The notes: generated by a model from the sequence alone, not told the origin. Positions 8,145-17,006 are shown, counted from the stretch's first letter. The stretch: 64,000 nucleotides of DNA from Actinomycetota bacterium (GCA_963169235.1 CAUJCX010000015.1:32277-96276); one strand, 5' to 3'. Program-made: numbers and translations.

Positions 8145-9084
8145 TGTAGTGACCCGGTAGGTCGTTTACGCGGCTGATGGGTGGGGCGCCGAGGGCGGTG
8201 TGGTGGCGGTGATGGTTGTACATGTGCAGCCAGTCGGCCAGGGCGGCGGTTCGTGTGGGGTTGTCTGGCCAGGCTCGGGCGTAGGCCCATTCGTCGAGGA
8301 AGGTGCGGTGGAACCGTTCGACTTTGCCGTTGATCTGGGGTGAGTAGGGCGGGATCCGCCAGTGGCGGGCGCCTTGGGTGGTGAGCGCGGTTTGGAATCG
8401 GTCGCACAGGTACGCCTTGGCGTTGTCGGTCATCACGCCGGTGACGCTGATGCCGTGGCGGGCAAAGAACGTGGTGGCTCGCCGCCAGAACGCGACGCAG
8501 GTATCGGCGCGTTCATCAGGGTGGATCTCGCTGTAGGCAAGCCGGGAGTAGTCATCGACTGCGGAGTGGATGAAGTCCCAACCCGGGCGGCGCGTGCGGT
8601 GGGGTCGGTGCCCACGGCCGTGGATGCGCCATCCGCCGCCGTCGGGGACCCGCCCCAGTTTCTTGACATCGATATGCACCAACTCGCCTGGCCGGGCGCG
8701 TTCATAGCGGCGGATCACGCGACCTGTCGGGCGGTCCATCCACACCAACCGGTTCAGGCCAAGCCGGCACAGCACCCGGTGCACCGTCGAGGCCGCAACA
8801 CCAAGGCGTGCACCGATCCTGACCGGGCCCAGTTTCAGTGTCCGACGAAGTTCCTCGATCGCCGCCTCCACCCCGGCCGGGCTGCGGTGGGGGCACGAAT
8901 GCGGCCGACTTGAGCGGTCCACAAGGCCCGCCTCACCCTCCATCCGCCACCGCCGCCACCACTTGTAGGCGGTCGGACGCGACACCCCCATCTCCGCGGC
9001 GACGTGAGCCACCGCACGACCCGCTTCGATCCTCATCACCAACGTGAGCCGACCAACCGGCGTAAGCCGAGCGTTACCGTGCAC
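8140..9084 (-). CDS. IS481-family transposase
   Basis: 314-residue DDE transposase. An N-terminal helix-turn-helix region (VAHVAAEMGVSRPTAYKWWRRW) binds the ends; the integrase-core catalytic triad is visible as D in SAVDDYSRLAY, D in VMTDNAKAY and E in GKVERFHRT. Length and order match complete IS481 transposases. It starts with GTG at 9084. The last codon and the stop (TAG, complement of 8140-8142) lie almost entirely outside the element in the target duplication, so the host sequence supplies the stop. The frame is intact and the element has perfect target repeats, so it may be recently mobile. Confidence 0.95.
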   Translation of the reverse strand: MHGNARLTPVGRLTLVMRIEAGRAVAHVAAEMGVSRPTAYKWWRRWRMEGEAGLVDRSSRPHSCPHRSPAGVEAAIEELRRTLKLGPVRIGARLGVAASTVHRVLCRLGLNRLVWMDRPTGRVIRRYERARPGELVHIDVKKLGRVPDGGGWRIHGRGHRPHRTRRPGWDFIHSAVDDYSRLAYSEIHPDERADTCVAFWRRATTFFARHGISVTGVMTDNAKAYLCDRFQTALTTQGARHWRIPPYSPQINGKVERFHRTFLDEWAYARAWPDNPTRTAALADWLHMYNHHRHHTALGAPPISRVNDLPGHYN

Positions 9085-9188
9085 CAGTGAGCCTCCTGGT
9101 TCTGAGCGTGGTTTCTAGACAGCTCCACACTCGCCCAGGGGGCTCACCTCATGCCAGACCACCGTCAACAACGTCCGTGGTCACTACA
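8145..9188 (-). mobile_element. IS481-family insertion sequence, complete (1044 bp)
   Basis: The element is bounded by imperfect inverted repeats that begin TGTAGTGACC (8145-8154 and complement of 9179-9188) and flanked by a perfect 6-bp duplication CCTAGT. It encodes one transposase on the minus strand. It inserted exactly into the CTAG shared by the stop codons of the CHAP gene and the GNAT gene. Removing 8145-9194 rejoins the two convergent genes with a 4-base stop overlap. Confidence 0.93.
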
Positions 9189-9194
9189 CCTAGT
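9189..9194 (+). repeat. Right target-site duplication CCTAGT
   Basis: Second copy of the 6-bp target. Its CTAG provides the TAG stop of the GNAT gene on the minus strand (complement of 9190-9192). Confidence 0.85.
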
Positions 9195-9519
9195 CCTTTC
9201 CGCCCACGCCGTACGCGGCCCGCTGGGCCTCGGGAACCAGGTCGGCGTACTCCGCGTGCGTGCGGATGTACTTCGCGATCGCCGGGCACATGGGCAGCAC
9301 GTGCAGCCCCTCCGCGCGGGTCTGGTCGAGTGCGGCGGTGATGAGCACGGTCGCGAGGCCCCGCCCCTGAAACGCCGGGTCCACCTCGGTGTGGGGCATC
9401 GCGCGCACGTCGTGGTTGTCGCGGTACGTGATCATGCCGGCGGGCTGGCCATCGACGGTCAGCGCGAAGCGGTCGTCGCGCTTGGTCACCACGACATCGG
9501 CCTGAGGCGAGTCGGTCAT
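9190..9519 (-). CDS. Small GNAT-type N-acetyltransferase (YidJ/Gcn5-like)
   Basis: 109 residues, the compact single-domain type of acetyl-CoA-dependent N-acetyltransferase. The strands ALTVDGQPAGMITYR are followed by HTEVDPAFQGRGLATVLI, which contains the acetyl-CoA pyrophosphate-binding pattern Q-x-x-G-x-G/A, and then LHVLPMCPAIAKYIRTHAEYADLV, typical of this family. The substrate is unknown. The ATG at 9519 has AGGAG 6 bases upstream. The stop codon lies in the right target duplication of the insertion sequence; before insertion it shared its CTAG with the CHAP gene. Confidence 0.88.
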   Translation of the reverse strand: MTDSPQADVVVTKRDDRFALTVDGQPAGMITYRDNHDVRAMPHTEVDPAFQGRGLATVLITAALDQTRAEGLHVLPMCPAIAKYIRTHAEYADLVPEAQRAAYGVGGKD

Positions 9520-9720
9520 CGGGTCTCCTGACGGGTGTGGGGACGGGCCCCGAGCATCGCACGTCCGCGTCGCCCGGGACGCTGGCGCGCACGGTCGGGC
9601 CGGGCGAGAGCGTGAACGACCGCCGACCTGGAGGACCCCGGGTGGATCCTCGGTCCCGGCACGTCTCGCGTCACCGCCGGCGCCTCGGAGCCCGCGTCGA
9701 GCCTCGCCCCCTCCGCGGGG

Positions 9721-9726
9721 TATCCT
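9721..9726 (+). promoter_or_regulatory. Putative -10 (TATCCT) of clpS, leaderless start
   Basis: TATCCT ends 6 bases before the clpS ATG, with no Shine-Dalgarno between them. Confidence 0.5.
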
Positions 9727-9732
9727 TGCGCC

Positions 9733-10023
9733 ATGGCGACCATCGACCCCACCACCCTCGAACGCCCCCGCACCGGCTATGGCACCGGCCTGGGAGGCCC
9801 GGCCAACATCATCGTGCTGAACGACGACCACAACACGTTCGACGGCGTCGCCGCGGCGCTGGCGGGCGTGCTGCCGGGCGTGTCGTTCGAGAAGGGCATG
9901 GGCTTCGCCAACGAGATCCACCAGCGCGGGCAGGCCCGCGTCTGGAGCGGCCAGCGTGAACCGGCCGAGCTGTACTGGGAGCAGCTCGACGCCGCCGGGC
10001 TCACCATGGCCCCCCTCGAGTAG
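9733..10023 (+). CDS. clpS: ClpS adaptor protein
   Basis: 96-residue adaptor that delivers N-degron substrates to the ClpC/ClpP protease. The core motif VLNDDHNTFDGV is present, followed by a helix and GFANEIHQRGQARVWSGQREPAELYWEQL, the usual position of the ClpA/ClpC-binding helices. N-terminal residues 1-25 are the flexible segment. The partner clpC lies in the same window at 49046. The ATG start is directly behind a TATCCT hexamer, so the mRNA is probably leaderless. The next gene follows after 19 bases on the same strand. Confidence 0.93.
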   Translation: MATIDPTTLERPRTGYGTGLGGPANIIVLNDDHNTFDGVAAALAGVLPGVSFEKGMGFANEIHQRGQARVWSGQREPAELYWEQLDAAGLTMAPLE

Positions 10024-10042
10024 CGGCCGGCGGGGCGGAGCC

Positions 10043-11680
10043 GTGCGCGACGCCTGCGATTGGTTGCTGCGCGCGCTGGCCGACGAAGGCATCGACCGCC
10101 TGTTCGGCAACCCCGGCAGCACCGAGCTGCCGCTGATGGACGCCCTCGGCCGCCAGGATGCCGTGCGCTACGTGCTGGGCCTGCACGAGGGCGCCGTGGT
10201 GGGCATGGCCGACGGGTGGGCGCAGGCGACGGGGCGCACCGCGGCCGTCAACCTGCACGTCACGCCCGGCCTCGCCAACGGCCTCGCGGGCATCCTCAAC
10301 GCCCGCCGGGCACGCGTGCCGATGCTGGTGACCGTCGGCACCCAGCACACCGCCCTCGCCGACGCCGACCCGTTCCTGGGCGGCGACATCGTCGCCATGG
10401 CCCGCGGAGTCGCGGCCCACGCGGTGGAGGCCTCCACCGTCGCCGAGCTGCCGGAGATGCTGCGCGAGTGCCTGCGCATCGCGCGCACCGCGCCGCGCGG
10501 GCCGGTGGTGCTGGGGCTGCCGCTCGACGTGCAGACGGCCGCCGCGCCCCCGCCCCACGTGCCGGGGCCTCGTCCAGCGCCGGCCGCTGCGGAGCCCGCC
10601 GCCGTGGCGGCGATCGTGGAGGCCCTCGCGGCCGCCCGCGCGCCGGTGGTGGTGGCGGGCGACGAGCTGGCCCGCTCGGACGCCGGGGAGGCGCTGGCGC
10701 GCGTCGCCGCTCGCCTGGGAGCGCCCGTGTGGGGCGAGCCGCACGCGGGCCGCGCGCCCGTCCCGTGGAACCACCCGGCGTGGCGGGGCTACCTACCCCC
10801 GTTGGGCGACGCCATCCGCGCGGCGCTCGACGGGCACGACGTGGTGCTGGCGGTCGGCTGCCCGGTGTTCCGCGTGTTCGGCCACTCCGACGGCCCGCTG
10901 GTGCCGCCGGGCTGCCGCCTCCTGCACGCCGACTCCGACGCGGCCGGCCTGGGTCGCAACGTCGCGCCCGCCGTCGGGGTGCACGCCGACCCGGCCGCGT
11001 TCGTCGCCGCACTGGCCGCCCGGCTGGGCGACCTGCCGCCCGCGACCGAGCGCCTGGCCCGCGTGGTCGCCGCCAACGCCGCCCGCCGCCGCGACGCGCT
11101 GCGCGCGGCCCTGGCGGCGCGACCCGGCATCGCGCCGGGACGCCTCAGCCGGGCGGTCGCCGCGTCGGTGCGGCCGGGCGACATGCTGGTGGACGAGAGC
11201 CTCACGTCGGGACGGTGGCTGCGGCGGCTGCCCGCCGGCCGGCGCCGGGGCAACTGGCTGGCCCACCGCGGCAGCGCCCTCGGCTGGGGCATGCCCGCCG
11301 CCGTCGGGGCCGCGCTGGCGCAACCCGGGCGCCTGGTGGTGTGCCTGCAGGGCGACGGCAGCCTGGTGTTCGGCGCACCGGCCCTGTGGACCGCCGCCCG
11401 CCACGGCGCCCGGGTGGGCCTGGTGGTGGCCGACAACTCGGGCTACGAGATCCTGCGCGCCGGCCTGCGCACCCTCACGGGGCGGCCCGGCGACGCGTGG
11501 CCCGACATGGAGACCGCCGGGCTGGACCCCACCGGCCTCATCCGGGCGTTCGGCGTGCCCGTGGAGCGCGTGGACGAGGCCCGCCACCTGGACGCGGCCC
11601 TTGAGGACCTGAGGCGGCGCACGCACGACGGCCCCGCGGCCCTGGTGGTGCGGGTCACCCCGGAGGCGCCTCGGGCGTGA
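10043..11680 (+). CDS. Thiamine-diphosphate-dependent enzyme, benzoylformate decarboxylase/acetolactate synthase-like
   Basis: 545 residues with the three-domain ThDP fold. The N-terminal Pyr domain has FGNPGSTELPLMDAL and the catalytic glutamate in GLHEGAVVGMADGWAQATGR; VNLHVTPGLANGLAGI resembles benzoylformate decarboxylase. The central domain follows, and the C-terminal PP domain has the cofactor motif QGDGSLVFGAPALWTAA with VVADNSGYEIL. The closest resemblance is to benzoylformate decarboxylase-type enzymes, but true substrate assignment is not possible by eye; acetolactate synthase large subunit is less likely because no ilvN or ilvC is adjacent. The GTG at 10043 has GGCGGAG 3-9 bases upstream and follows clpS closely. 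Its 3' end overlaps the convergent lplA by 26 bases. Confidence 0.85.
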   Translation: MRDACDWLLRALADEGIDRLFGNPGSTELPLMDALGRQDAVRYVLGLHEGAVVGMADGWAQATGRTAAVNLHVTPGLANGLAGILNARRARVPMLVTVGTQHTALADADPFLGGDIVAMARGVAAHAVEASTVAELPEMLRECLRIARTAPRGPVVLGLPLDVQTAAAPPPHVPGPRPAPAAAEPAAVAAIVEALAAARAPVVVAGDELARSDAGEALARVAARLGAPVWGEPHAGRAPVPWNHPAWRGYLPPLGDAIRAALDGHDVVLAVGCPVFRVFGHSDGPLVPPGCRLLHADSDAAGLGRNVAPAVGVHADPAAFVAALAARLGDLPPATERLARVVAANAARRRDALRAALAARPGIAPGRLSRAVAASVRPGDMLVDESLTSGRWLRRLPAGRRRGNWLAHRGSALGWGMPAAVGAALAQPGRLVVCLQGDGSLVFGAPALWTAARHGARVGLVVADNSGYEILRAGLRTLTGRPGDAWPDMETAGLDPTGLIRAFGVPVERVDEARHLDAALEDLRRRTHDGPAALVVRVTPEAPRA

Positions 11681-12422
11681 ACACCACGCCGTGGCGGCGG
11701 TGCAGCTGGTCGTCCACCGCGGCCACCACCCGCGCGTGGTCCAGCCCCGTGCCCGCCATGCGCTCCCCGAGGGCCTCGGCCAGGAACATGCGCACCGACA
11801 TGTCGGGCTCCACCAGCGACGCCAGCGTCGCGACGTCGGCGTCGCGCAGGATGCCGCACTGGAACAGCGTGCCGGTGCGCCGCCGCGCCTGCGACAGGCC
11901 CACGACCTTGCGCCCGGCGGCGTCCACCACCTCGAACGGGGACAGTCCGCCGTAGCACGTGCGCCGGGCCGCGACGGACGCGGGGTCGGTGGCGCGGGCC
12001 GCCGCGCGGGCCTCGTCGATGCCCGCCACGCGCACCACGGCGCCGAGCCCCTCCAACGCGGCGGCCACCGCCTCGCCCAGCCAGCGGTACGCCTGCGTCA
12101 CGTCCGTCCCGGCCAACGGGTGGCCGGGCGGCAGCACGACGTCCAGCGACAGCAGATCGGCGTCCCACAGCACCGGGGCGCCGCCCGAGCGCCGCTCGGC
12201 CACCGCGATGCCCCGCGCCCGCGCGAAGTCCTCACCAACGGGGTCCGGGCGCCCGGAGCGTCCCCGCACCAGGACGGGGCGGGTGACGGTCGACCACGAC
12301 GCCACCGGGGCATCGCCCGGCGACATCGTCTCAAGCAAACGCACCGGCAGGGACACGGCGTCGCCGGGTTCGCGCGCCGCCGGGCCCAGGCGCCGCCATG
12401 CCTCGGCCGGCGGCGCCGTCAT
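11655..12422 (-). CDS. lplA: Lipoate-protein ligase A family protein
   Basis: 255 residues of the biotin/lipoate ligase fold. The signature RRSGGAPVLWDADLLSLDVVLP holds the lipoyl-AMP binding loop (RRxGGG-like), and later CYGGLSPFEVVDAAGRKVVGLSQARR contains the conserved lysine/glycine segment. The role is to attach lipoate or octanoate to lipoyl domains. It lies 10 bases downstream of the gene for a protein that carries two lipoyl domains, on the same strand, so the substrate is probably its neighbour. It could also be an octanoyltransferase (LipM-like). The ATG at 12422 has no strong ribosome-binding site, and translational coupling is likely. Confidence 0.85.
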   Translation of the reverse strand: MTAPPAEAWRRLGPAAREPGDAVSLPVRLLETMSPGDAPVASWSTVTRPVLVRGRSGRPDPVGEDFARARGIAVAERRSGGAPVLWDADLLSLDVVLPPGHPLAGTDVTQAYRWLGEAVAAALEGLGAVVRVAGIDEARAAARATDPASVAARRTCYGGLSPFEVVDAAGRKVVGLSQARRRTGTLFQCGILRDADVATLASLVEPDMSVRMFLAEALGERMAGTGLDHARVVAAVDDQLHRRHGVVFTPEAPPG

Positions 12423-12432
12423 CGCGGGGTCG

Positions 12433-15400
12433 CTACGCCTTCCGCGGCGTGAGGGCGTCGACGAGGATGCGCTCCTGCTCGGCCTGGTGGGCCTGCGGGT
12501 AACCCTCGCTGGGGCTGGCCCGACGCTCGCGTCCGACGTACCCGAGCGTGACGTTCTCGGGCAGGCACGTCGTCCGGATGCGGGTGTCCATGAACTCCCA
12601 CGCCCCCATGTTGGCGGGCTCCTCCTGCGTCCACAGCACGGTGGTGAGGTTGGGGTACGACGCGAACAGGTCCTCGATCTCCTGGCGCGGGAACGGGTAC
12701 ATCATCTCCACGCGGGCGACCGCCAGGTCGGTGCGGGCGGCGCGCAGCGCGTGTGCCTGCAGCTCGTGGTAGATCTTGCCGGTGCACAGCACCACGCTGG
12801 TGACCTTGGCGCGGTCGGTCACCGTGGGGTCGTCGATGACCCACTGGAACGCGCCGTTCACCAGCTCGTCCAGGGTGGACGCCGCCGCCTTCGCGCGCAG
12901 GAGGCTCTTGGGGGTGAACAGGATCAGCGGGCGCTGCTTCTCGCTGAGCGCCTGCTTGCGCAACAGGTGGTAGTACTGGGCGGCGGTGCTGCAGTTGGCG
13001 ACGCGGATGTTGTCCTCGGCGGCCAGTTGCAGGAACCGCTCGATGCGGGCCGACGAGTGCTCGGGGCCGTTGCCCTCGTAGCCGTGGGGCAGCAGCAGCG
13101 TCAGGCGCGACCGCTCGCCCCACTTGGCGCGGCCCGACACGATGAACTGGTCGATCATGATCTGGGCGCCGTTGGCGAAGTCGCCGTACTGCGCCTCCCA
13201 CAGCACCAGGGCGTTGGTGGCCCGCGTGGAGTAGCCGTACTCGAAGCCCATCGCGGCGGCCTCGGACAGTGGGCTGTTGTGCAGCTCGAACGTCGCCTTC
13301 GCGTCGTTGAGGTTCATCATCGGCACGTACACGCGGCCCGTGCGCGGCGTCCACGTCTCGCCCTCGCCCACGTCGTGCAGCTCGAGGTGACGCTGGCTGA
13401 ACGTGCCGCGGCCGGAGTCCTGGCCGGTGAGGCGGATCGGAACGCCATCCACCAGCAGCGACGCGAAGGCCAGCGCCTCGGCGTGCGCCCAGGCGATGCC
13501 GCCCTCGGGGCCCATCACGCCGCGGCGGCGCTCGAGCTGCGGCTTGAGCTTGGGGTGGATGGTGAAGCTGCTGGGCACCGTGATGAGCTGCTCGTTGAGG
13601 TCGAGCAGCACCTCGGCGGGCGGGTTGGGCGGCAGCGGGGTGTTGGGGTTGCGCTGCGTCACCGGCTCCTCGGGCGTCTCCGGCTTGCCCTGGCTGGTGA
13701 CCCGGTGGTGGGCCTCGGTCATCTCGGCCTCGGCCTGCTCCACCAGCGCGGTGAACTCCTCCTCGGTGAGGAGGCCGTACATGATCAGCTCGTTGCCGTA
13801 GATGCGCGACACCGGCGGGTGGGCCTTGATGGTGCGCGTCATCACGGGCTGCGTGTAGGCGGGCTCGTCCACCTCGTTGTGGCCCAGGCGGCGGTAGCCG
13901 ATGATGTCGATCAGCACGTCGCGGTGGAACGCCTGGCGGAACGCCACGGCCAGGCGGCCGGCGGTGAGGCAGGCCTCCACGTCGTCGGCGTTGACGTGGA
14001 TGATCGGGATGTCGAACCCGCGGGCCAGGTCGGACGCGCTGTCGGTCGACCGCGAGCTCATCGGGTCGGTGGTGAAGCCGATCTGGTTGTTGGCGATGAT
14101 GTGGATGGTGCCGCCCGTGGTGTAGCCGGCGAGCGCCTGCAGGTTGAGCGTCTCGGCGACCACGCCCTGGCCGGGGAACGCGGCGTCGCCGTGGATCAGC
14201 ACCGGCGCGGCGATCTTGGGGTCCACCTCGAACTCGGCTCCGTGGCGGACGCTCTGGCGGGCGCGGGTGGAGCCCTCGGCCACCGCGTTCACCTGCTCGA
14301 GGTGGCTCGGGTTGGCGGCCAGCGACACCGTGACGCGGTGCCCGTTGTGCGTGTCGAACGTGCCCTCCGCGCCGAGGTGGTACTTCACGTCGCCCGCGGT
14401 CTTGACGAAGTCGGAGTCCTCCTCCTCGCTCGAGAACTCCATGTGGCCCTCGAACTCGGCCAGGATGGACTCCACCGGGCGGCCCACGACGTGCGTGATG
14501 AAGCTGAGGCGGCCGCGGTGGGCCATGCCCAGCACGACCTCCTCGCAGCCCGCCTCGCCCAGCAGGTCGATGATCTCGTCGGCCAGCGGCACGGTGACGT
14601 CGACGCCCTCGATGGAGAACGTCTTCTGGCCCAGGTACTGGCGGCGCAGGAAGCGCTCGAACGCGTCCACCTGGATGAGGCGCTTCAGCACGCCCATCTT
14701 GCGGGCCGGCGGCAGGGCGTTGGCCATGTCGCTCGACTCGATGTGCTGGTGCCACCAGCGGCGCACCTCGTGCGACGTGATGTGCTCCACCTCGTACGCG
14801 ATGTTGCCCGAGTAGGCGGACTGCAGGTTGGGCAGCGCGGCCAGGAAGCTCTCGCCCGACACGCGCATGCGCAGCACCGACGCGGGGATGCGCGCCATCG
14901 CCTCGGGCGTGAGGCCGTAAAAGGTGGGGTCAAGGGCGGGGTCGCCGGGAGGCGGCGAGCCCAGCGGGTCGAGCGTCGCGGCCAGGTGGCCGTGGCTGCG
15001 GGTGGCGCGGATGACCGAGTTGGCCGCGGCGACCCAGCGCAGCAGCTGGTCGAGGTCGCCGTCGGCGGGTGCGCCGGAGCTTCCGGGTGCGGACGGGGTG
15101 GGCACGGCCGGTGCGGACGCGGCCACGGGAGCGGGCGCCGCGGCGGGCACGGGCACCGCGGGCGCGAGGCCCAGGCTCTGGCGGATCTCGCTGTAGAACT
15201 CGTCGCCGCCCTCGAGCAGCGCGTCGATGGAGGCCAGGAAGCCGCCACTCTCGGCGCCCTGGATGACCCGGTGGTCATACGTGGACGTCATGGTCATGAC
15301 CTTCTCGACGCCCAGCTGCGACAGCGCCTGCTTGTCGGCCTTGCCGAAGCCGACGGGGAACGCGATGGAGCCGGTGGCGACGATGGTGCCCTGCAGCGCC

Positions 15401-16860
15401 ATGAGGCGGGGTACCGACGACACCGTGCCCAGGCCACCCGGGTTGGTCAGCGTGATGCTGGCCCCGCGCAGCTCGTCGGGGGACAGGTCGCCCGAGCGGG
15501 TGCGCTTCACCAGGTCGTCGTACGCGTCGCGGAAGCCCTTGAAGCCCAGCGCGTCGGCGTTCTTGACCACCGGCACCATCAGCGAGCGCGAGCCGTCCTT
15601 GCGCTCGACGTCCACCGCGAGGCCCAGGTTCACCTGGCCGCGGCGCAGCGCGTACGGCTTGCCGTCGCGGCGCTCGAAGCCCGTGTTCATCACCGGCCAC
15701 TGCGCGGCGGCCTTGATGATGGCCCACGCCACGAGGTGGGTGAACGACAGCTTCTCCTTGCGCCCCGCCGCGGCGAGGTCCTCGTTGATCTGGCGACGCG
15801 ACGCGTCCAGGAGGCCCACGCCCAGCGTGCGGAAGCTGGTCGCGGTGGGCACCGTGAGGCTGTTGTCCATGTAGTTGGTGAGCACCGCGGCGGGGCCCTT
15901 GAGCAGCACGCCCTCCTCGCCCGACCCGGGCGCCGCCGGGGCGGCGGGGGCCGGGGTGCCTGCGGCGGGCGGCGTGCCCGCGCCCTTCGCGGCGGCCGCC
16001 ACGTCGTCCTTGCGCACCATTCCGCCCGAACCGGAGCCGGTGACGCCGGCCAGGTCGACGCCCTCCTTGGCGGCCAGGCGGCGGGCCACCGGCGTGGCGG
16101 GGCCGCCGCCGCCGGCGTCGGCGGGGGCCGGGGCGGAACCCTGGGCGGGCGCCGGGGAAGCGGCGGGCGCGGCCGGGGCGGCGGCCCCGTCGCCGACGGC
16201 GATGTAGCCCAGGGCCTGGGTGATCTCGAACGTCTCGCCGTCGGGGACGGCGATGCTGTGCAGCACGCCGGACACGGGGGACGGCACCGCGGTGTCCACC
16301 TTGTCGGTGGAGATCTCCAGCAGGTCGTCGTTCTGGTTCACGCTGTCGCCGGGCGCACGGAACCACTCGATGACCGTGCCCTCGACCACCGACTCCATCT
16401 CGGGCAGCACGATGGCCACCAGCTTCTGGTCACCGGACGCGGGCGGCGCGCCGTCGCCGGTGGGACGTCCCTGCTCCTGCGGCAGCGGCTGGCCCACGGC
16501 CTCGGCCTCGGGCGCGTCGGCGGGCTGCGCCCCGCGCCTGCCGGCGGGCTCGGACGCCTCCTCGGCGCCGCCGTCCTCGGCCGGGGCCGCCGGGGCGGGC
16601 GCCGCGCCGTCGAGGCTCATCTCGGCCAGCACGCCGCCGACCTCGACGGTGTCGCCCTCGCCGGCCACCAGCTTGGTCACCACGCCGGCGACGGGGGCCG
16701 GTACCTCCACGTCCACCTTGTCGGTGGTCATCTCAAGCAGGATGTCGCCCGACGCGACCGTGTCACCCTCGGCGACGCGCCACTCGGTGATGGTCCCCTC
16801 CGTAACCGACTCACCCAGATCGGGGAGCAGGACGCGGTACGGCTGGGTGTCGGCAGACAC
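12433..16860 (-). CDS. kgd: Multifunctional 2-oxoglutarate dehydrogenase: two lipoyl domains, E2 succinyltransferase and E1 (Kgd-type fusion)
   Basis: About 1475 residues in one frame. Order: lipoyl domain 1 (target lysine in TTDKVD, ~48), acidic/Pro-rich linker, lipoyl domain 2 (STDKVD, ~187), E1/E3-binding domain (TPVARRLAAKEGVDL, ~258-290), E2 catalytic domain (~320-555) ending in TYDHRVIQGAESG, then the ThDP-dependent E1 (~600 to end) with GMAHRGRL and YGDFANGAQIMIDQFI. In the TCA cycle it would oxidise 2-oxoglutarate to succinyl-CoA with a separate E3. Mycobacterial Kgd and corynebacterial OdhA have E2-E1 but lack their own lipoyl and binding domains, so this form is fuller. The GTG at 16860 is preferred: AGGAG lies 6 bases before it, whereas it directly abuts the ATG at 16866. 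lplA follows. Confidence 0.95.
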   Translation of the reverse strand: MSADTQPYRVLLPDLGESVTEGTITEWRVAEGDTVASGDILLEMTTDKVDVEVPAPVAGVVTKLVAGEGDTVEVGGVLAEMSLDGAAPAPAAPAEDGGAEEASEPAGRRGAQPADAPEAEAVGQPLPQEQGRPTGDGAPPASGDQKLVAIVLPEMESVVEGTVIEWFRAPGDSVNQNDDLLEISTDKVDTAVPSPVSGVLHSIAVPDGETFEITQALGYIAVGDGAAAPAAPAASPAPAQGSAPAPADAGGGGPATPVARRLAAKEGVDLAGVTGSGSGGMVRKDDVAAAAKGAGTPPAAGTPAPAAPAAPGSGEEGVLLKGPAAVLTNYMDNSLTVPTATSFRTLGVGLLDASRRQINEDLAAAGRKEKLSFTHLVAWAIIKAAAQWPVMNTGFERRDGKPYALRRGQVNLGLAVDVERKDGSRSLMVPVVKNADALGFKGFRDAYDDLVKRTRSGDLSPDELRGASITLTNPGGLGTVSSVPRLMALQGTIVATGSIAFPVGFGKADKQALSQLGVEKVMTMTSTYDHRVIQGAESGGFLASIDALLEGGDEFYSEIRQSLGLAPAVPVPAAAPAPVAASAPAVPTPSAPGSSGAPADGDLDQLLRWVAAANSVIRATRSHGHLAATLDPLGSPPPGDPALDPTFYGLTPEAMARIPASVLRMRVSGESFLAALPNLQSAYSGNIAYEVEHITSHEVRRWWHQHIESSDMANALPPARKMGVLKRLIQVDAFERFLRRQYLGQKTFSIEGVDVTVPLADEIIDLLGEAGCEEVVLGMAHRGRLSFITHVVGRPVESILAEFEGHMEFSSEEEDSDFVKTAGDVKYHLGAEGTFDTHNGHRVTVSLAANPSHLEQVNAVAEGSTRARQSVRHGAEFEVDPKIAAPVLIHGDAAFPGQGVVAETLNLQALAGYTTGGTIHIIANNQIGFTTDPMSSRSTDSASDLARGFDIPIIHVNADDVEACLTAGRLAVAFRQAFHRDVLIDIIGYRRLGHNEVDEPAYTQPVMTRTIKAHPPVSRIYGNELIMYGLLTEEEFTALVEQAEAEMTEAHHRVTSQGKPETPEEPVTQRNPNTPLPPNPPAEVLLDLNEQLITVPSSFTIHPKLKPQLERRRGVMGPEGGIAWAHAEALAFASLLVDGVPIRLTGQDSGRGTFSQRHLELHDVGEGETWTPRTGRVYVPMMNLNDAKATFELHNSPLSEAAAMGFEYGYSTRATNALVLWEAQYGDFANGAQIMIDQFIVSGRAKWGERSRLTLLLPHGYEGNGPEHSSARIERFLQLAAEDNIRVANCSTAAQYYHLLRKQALSEKQRPLILFTPKSLLRAKAAASTLDELVNGAFQWVIDDPTVTDRAKVTSVVLCTGKIYHELQAHALRAARTDLAVARVEMMYPFPRQEIEDLFASYPNLTTVLWTQEEPANMGAWEFMDTRIRTTCLPENVTLGYVGRERRASPSEGYPQAHQAEQERILVDALTPRKA

Positions 16861-16993
16861 AAACATCTCCTGGCTGATTCGATGGCCCGGGTCAACGGGG
16901 GTGCGTATGCACCGTTTCGGGTGGCGCCGACTAGGGGTTCTAACACGTCTTGCCCGAAAAGGCCGAAGACTTCACACCCCCGCGTGCAGGTTG

Positions 16994-17006
16994 TTCACGT
17001 GGTGAA
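16994..17006 (+). promoter_or_regulatory. Candidate LysR-type operator (T-N11-A palindrome)
   Basis: TTCACGTGGTGAA, with 5-bp arms TTCAC and GTGAA around GTG, fits the T-N11-A LysR box. It lies between the divergent lipoyl-E2-E1 gene (start 16860) and the LysR gene (start 17152). It is a candidate binding site for that LysR; no function is shown. Confidence 0.4.
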
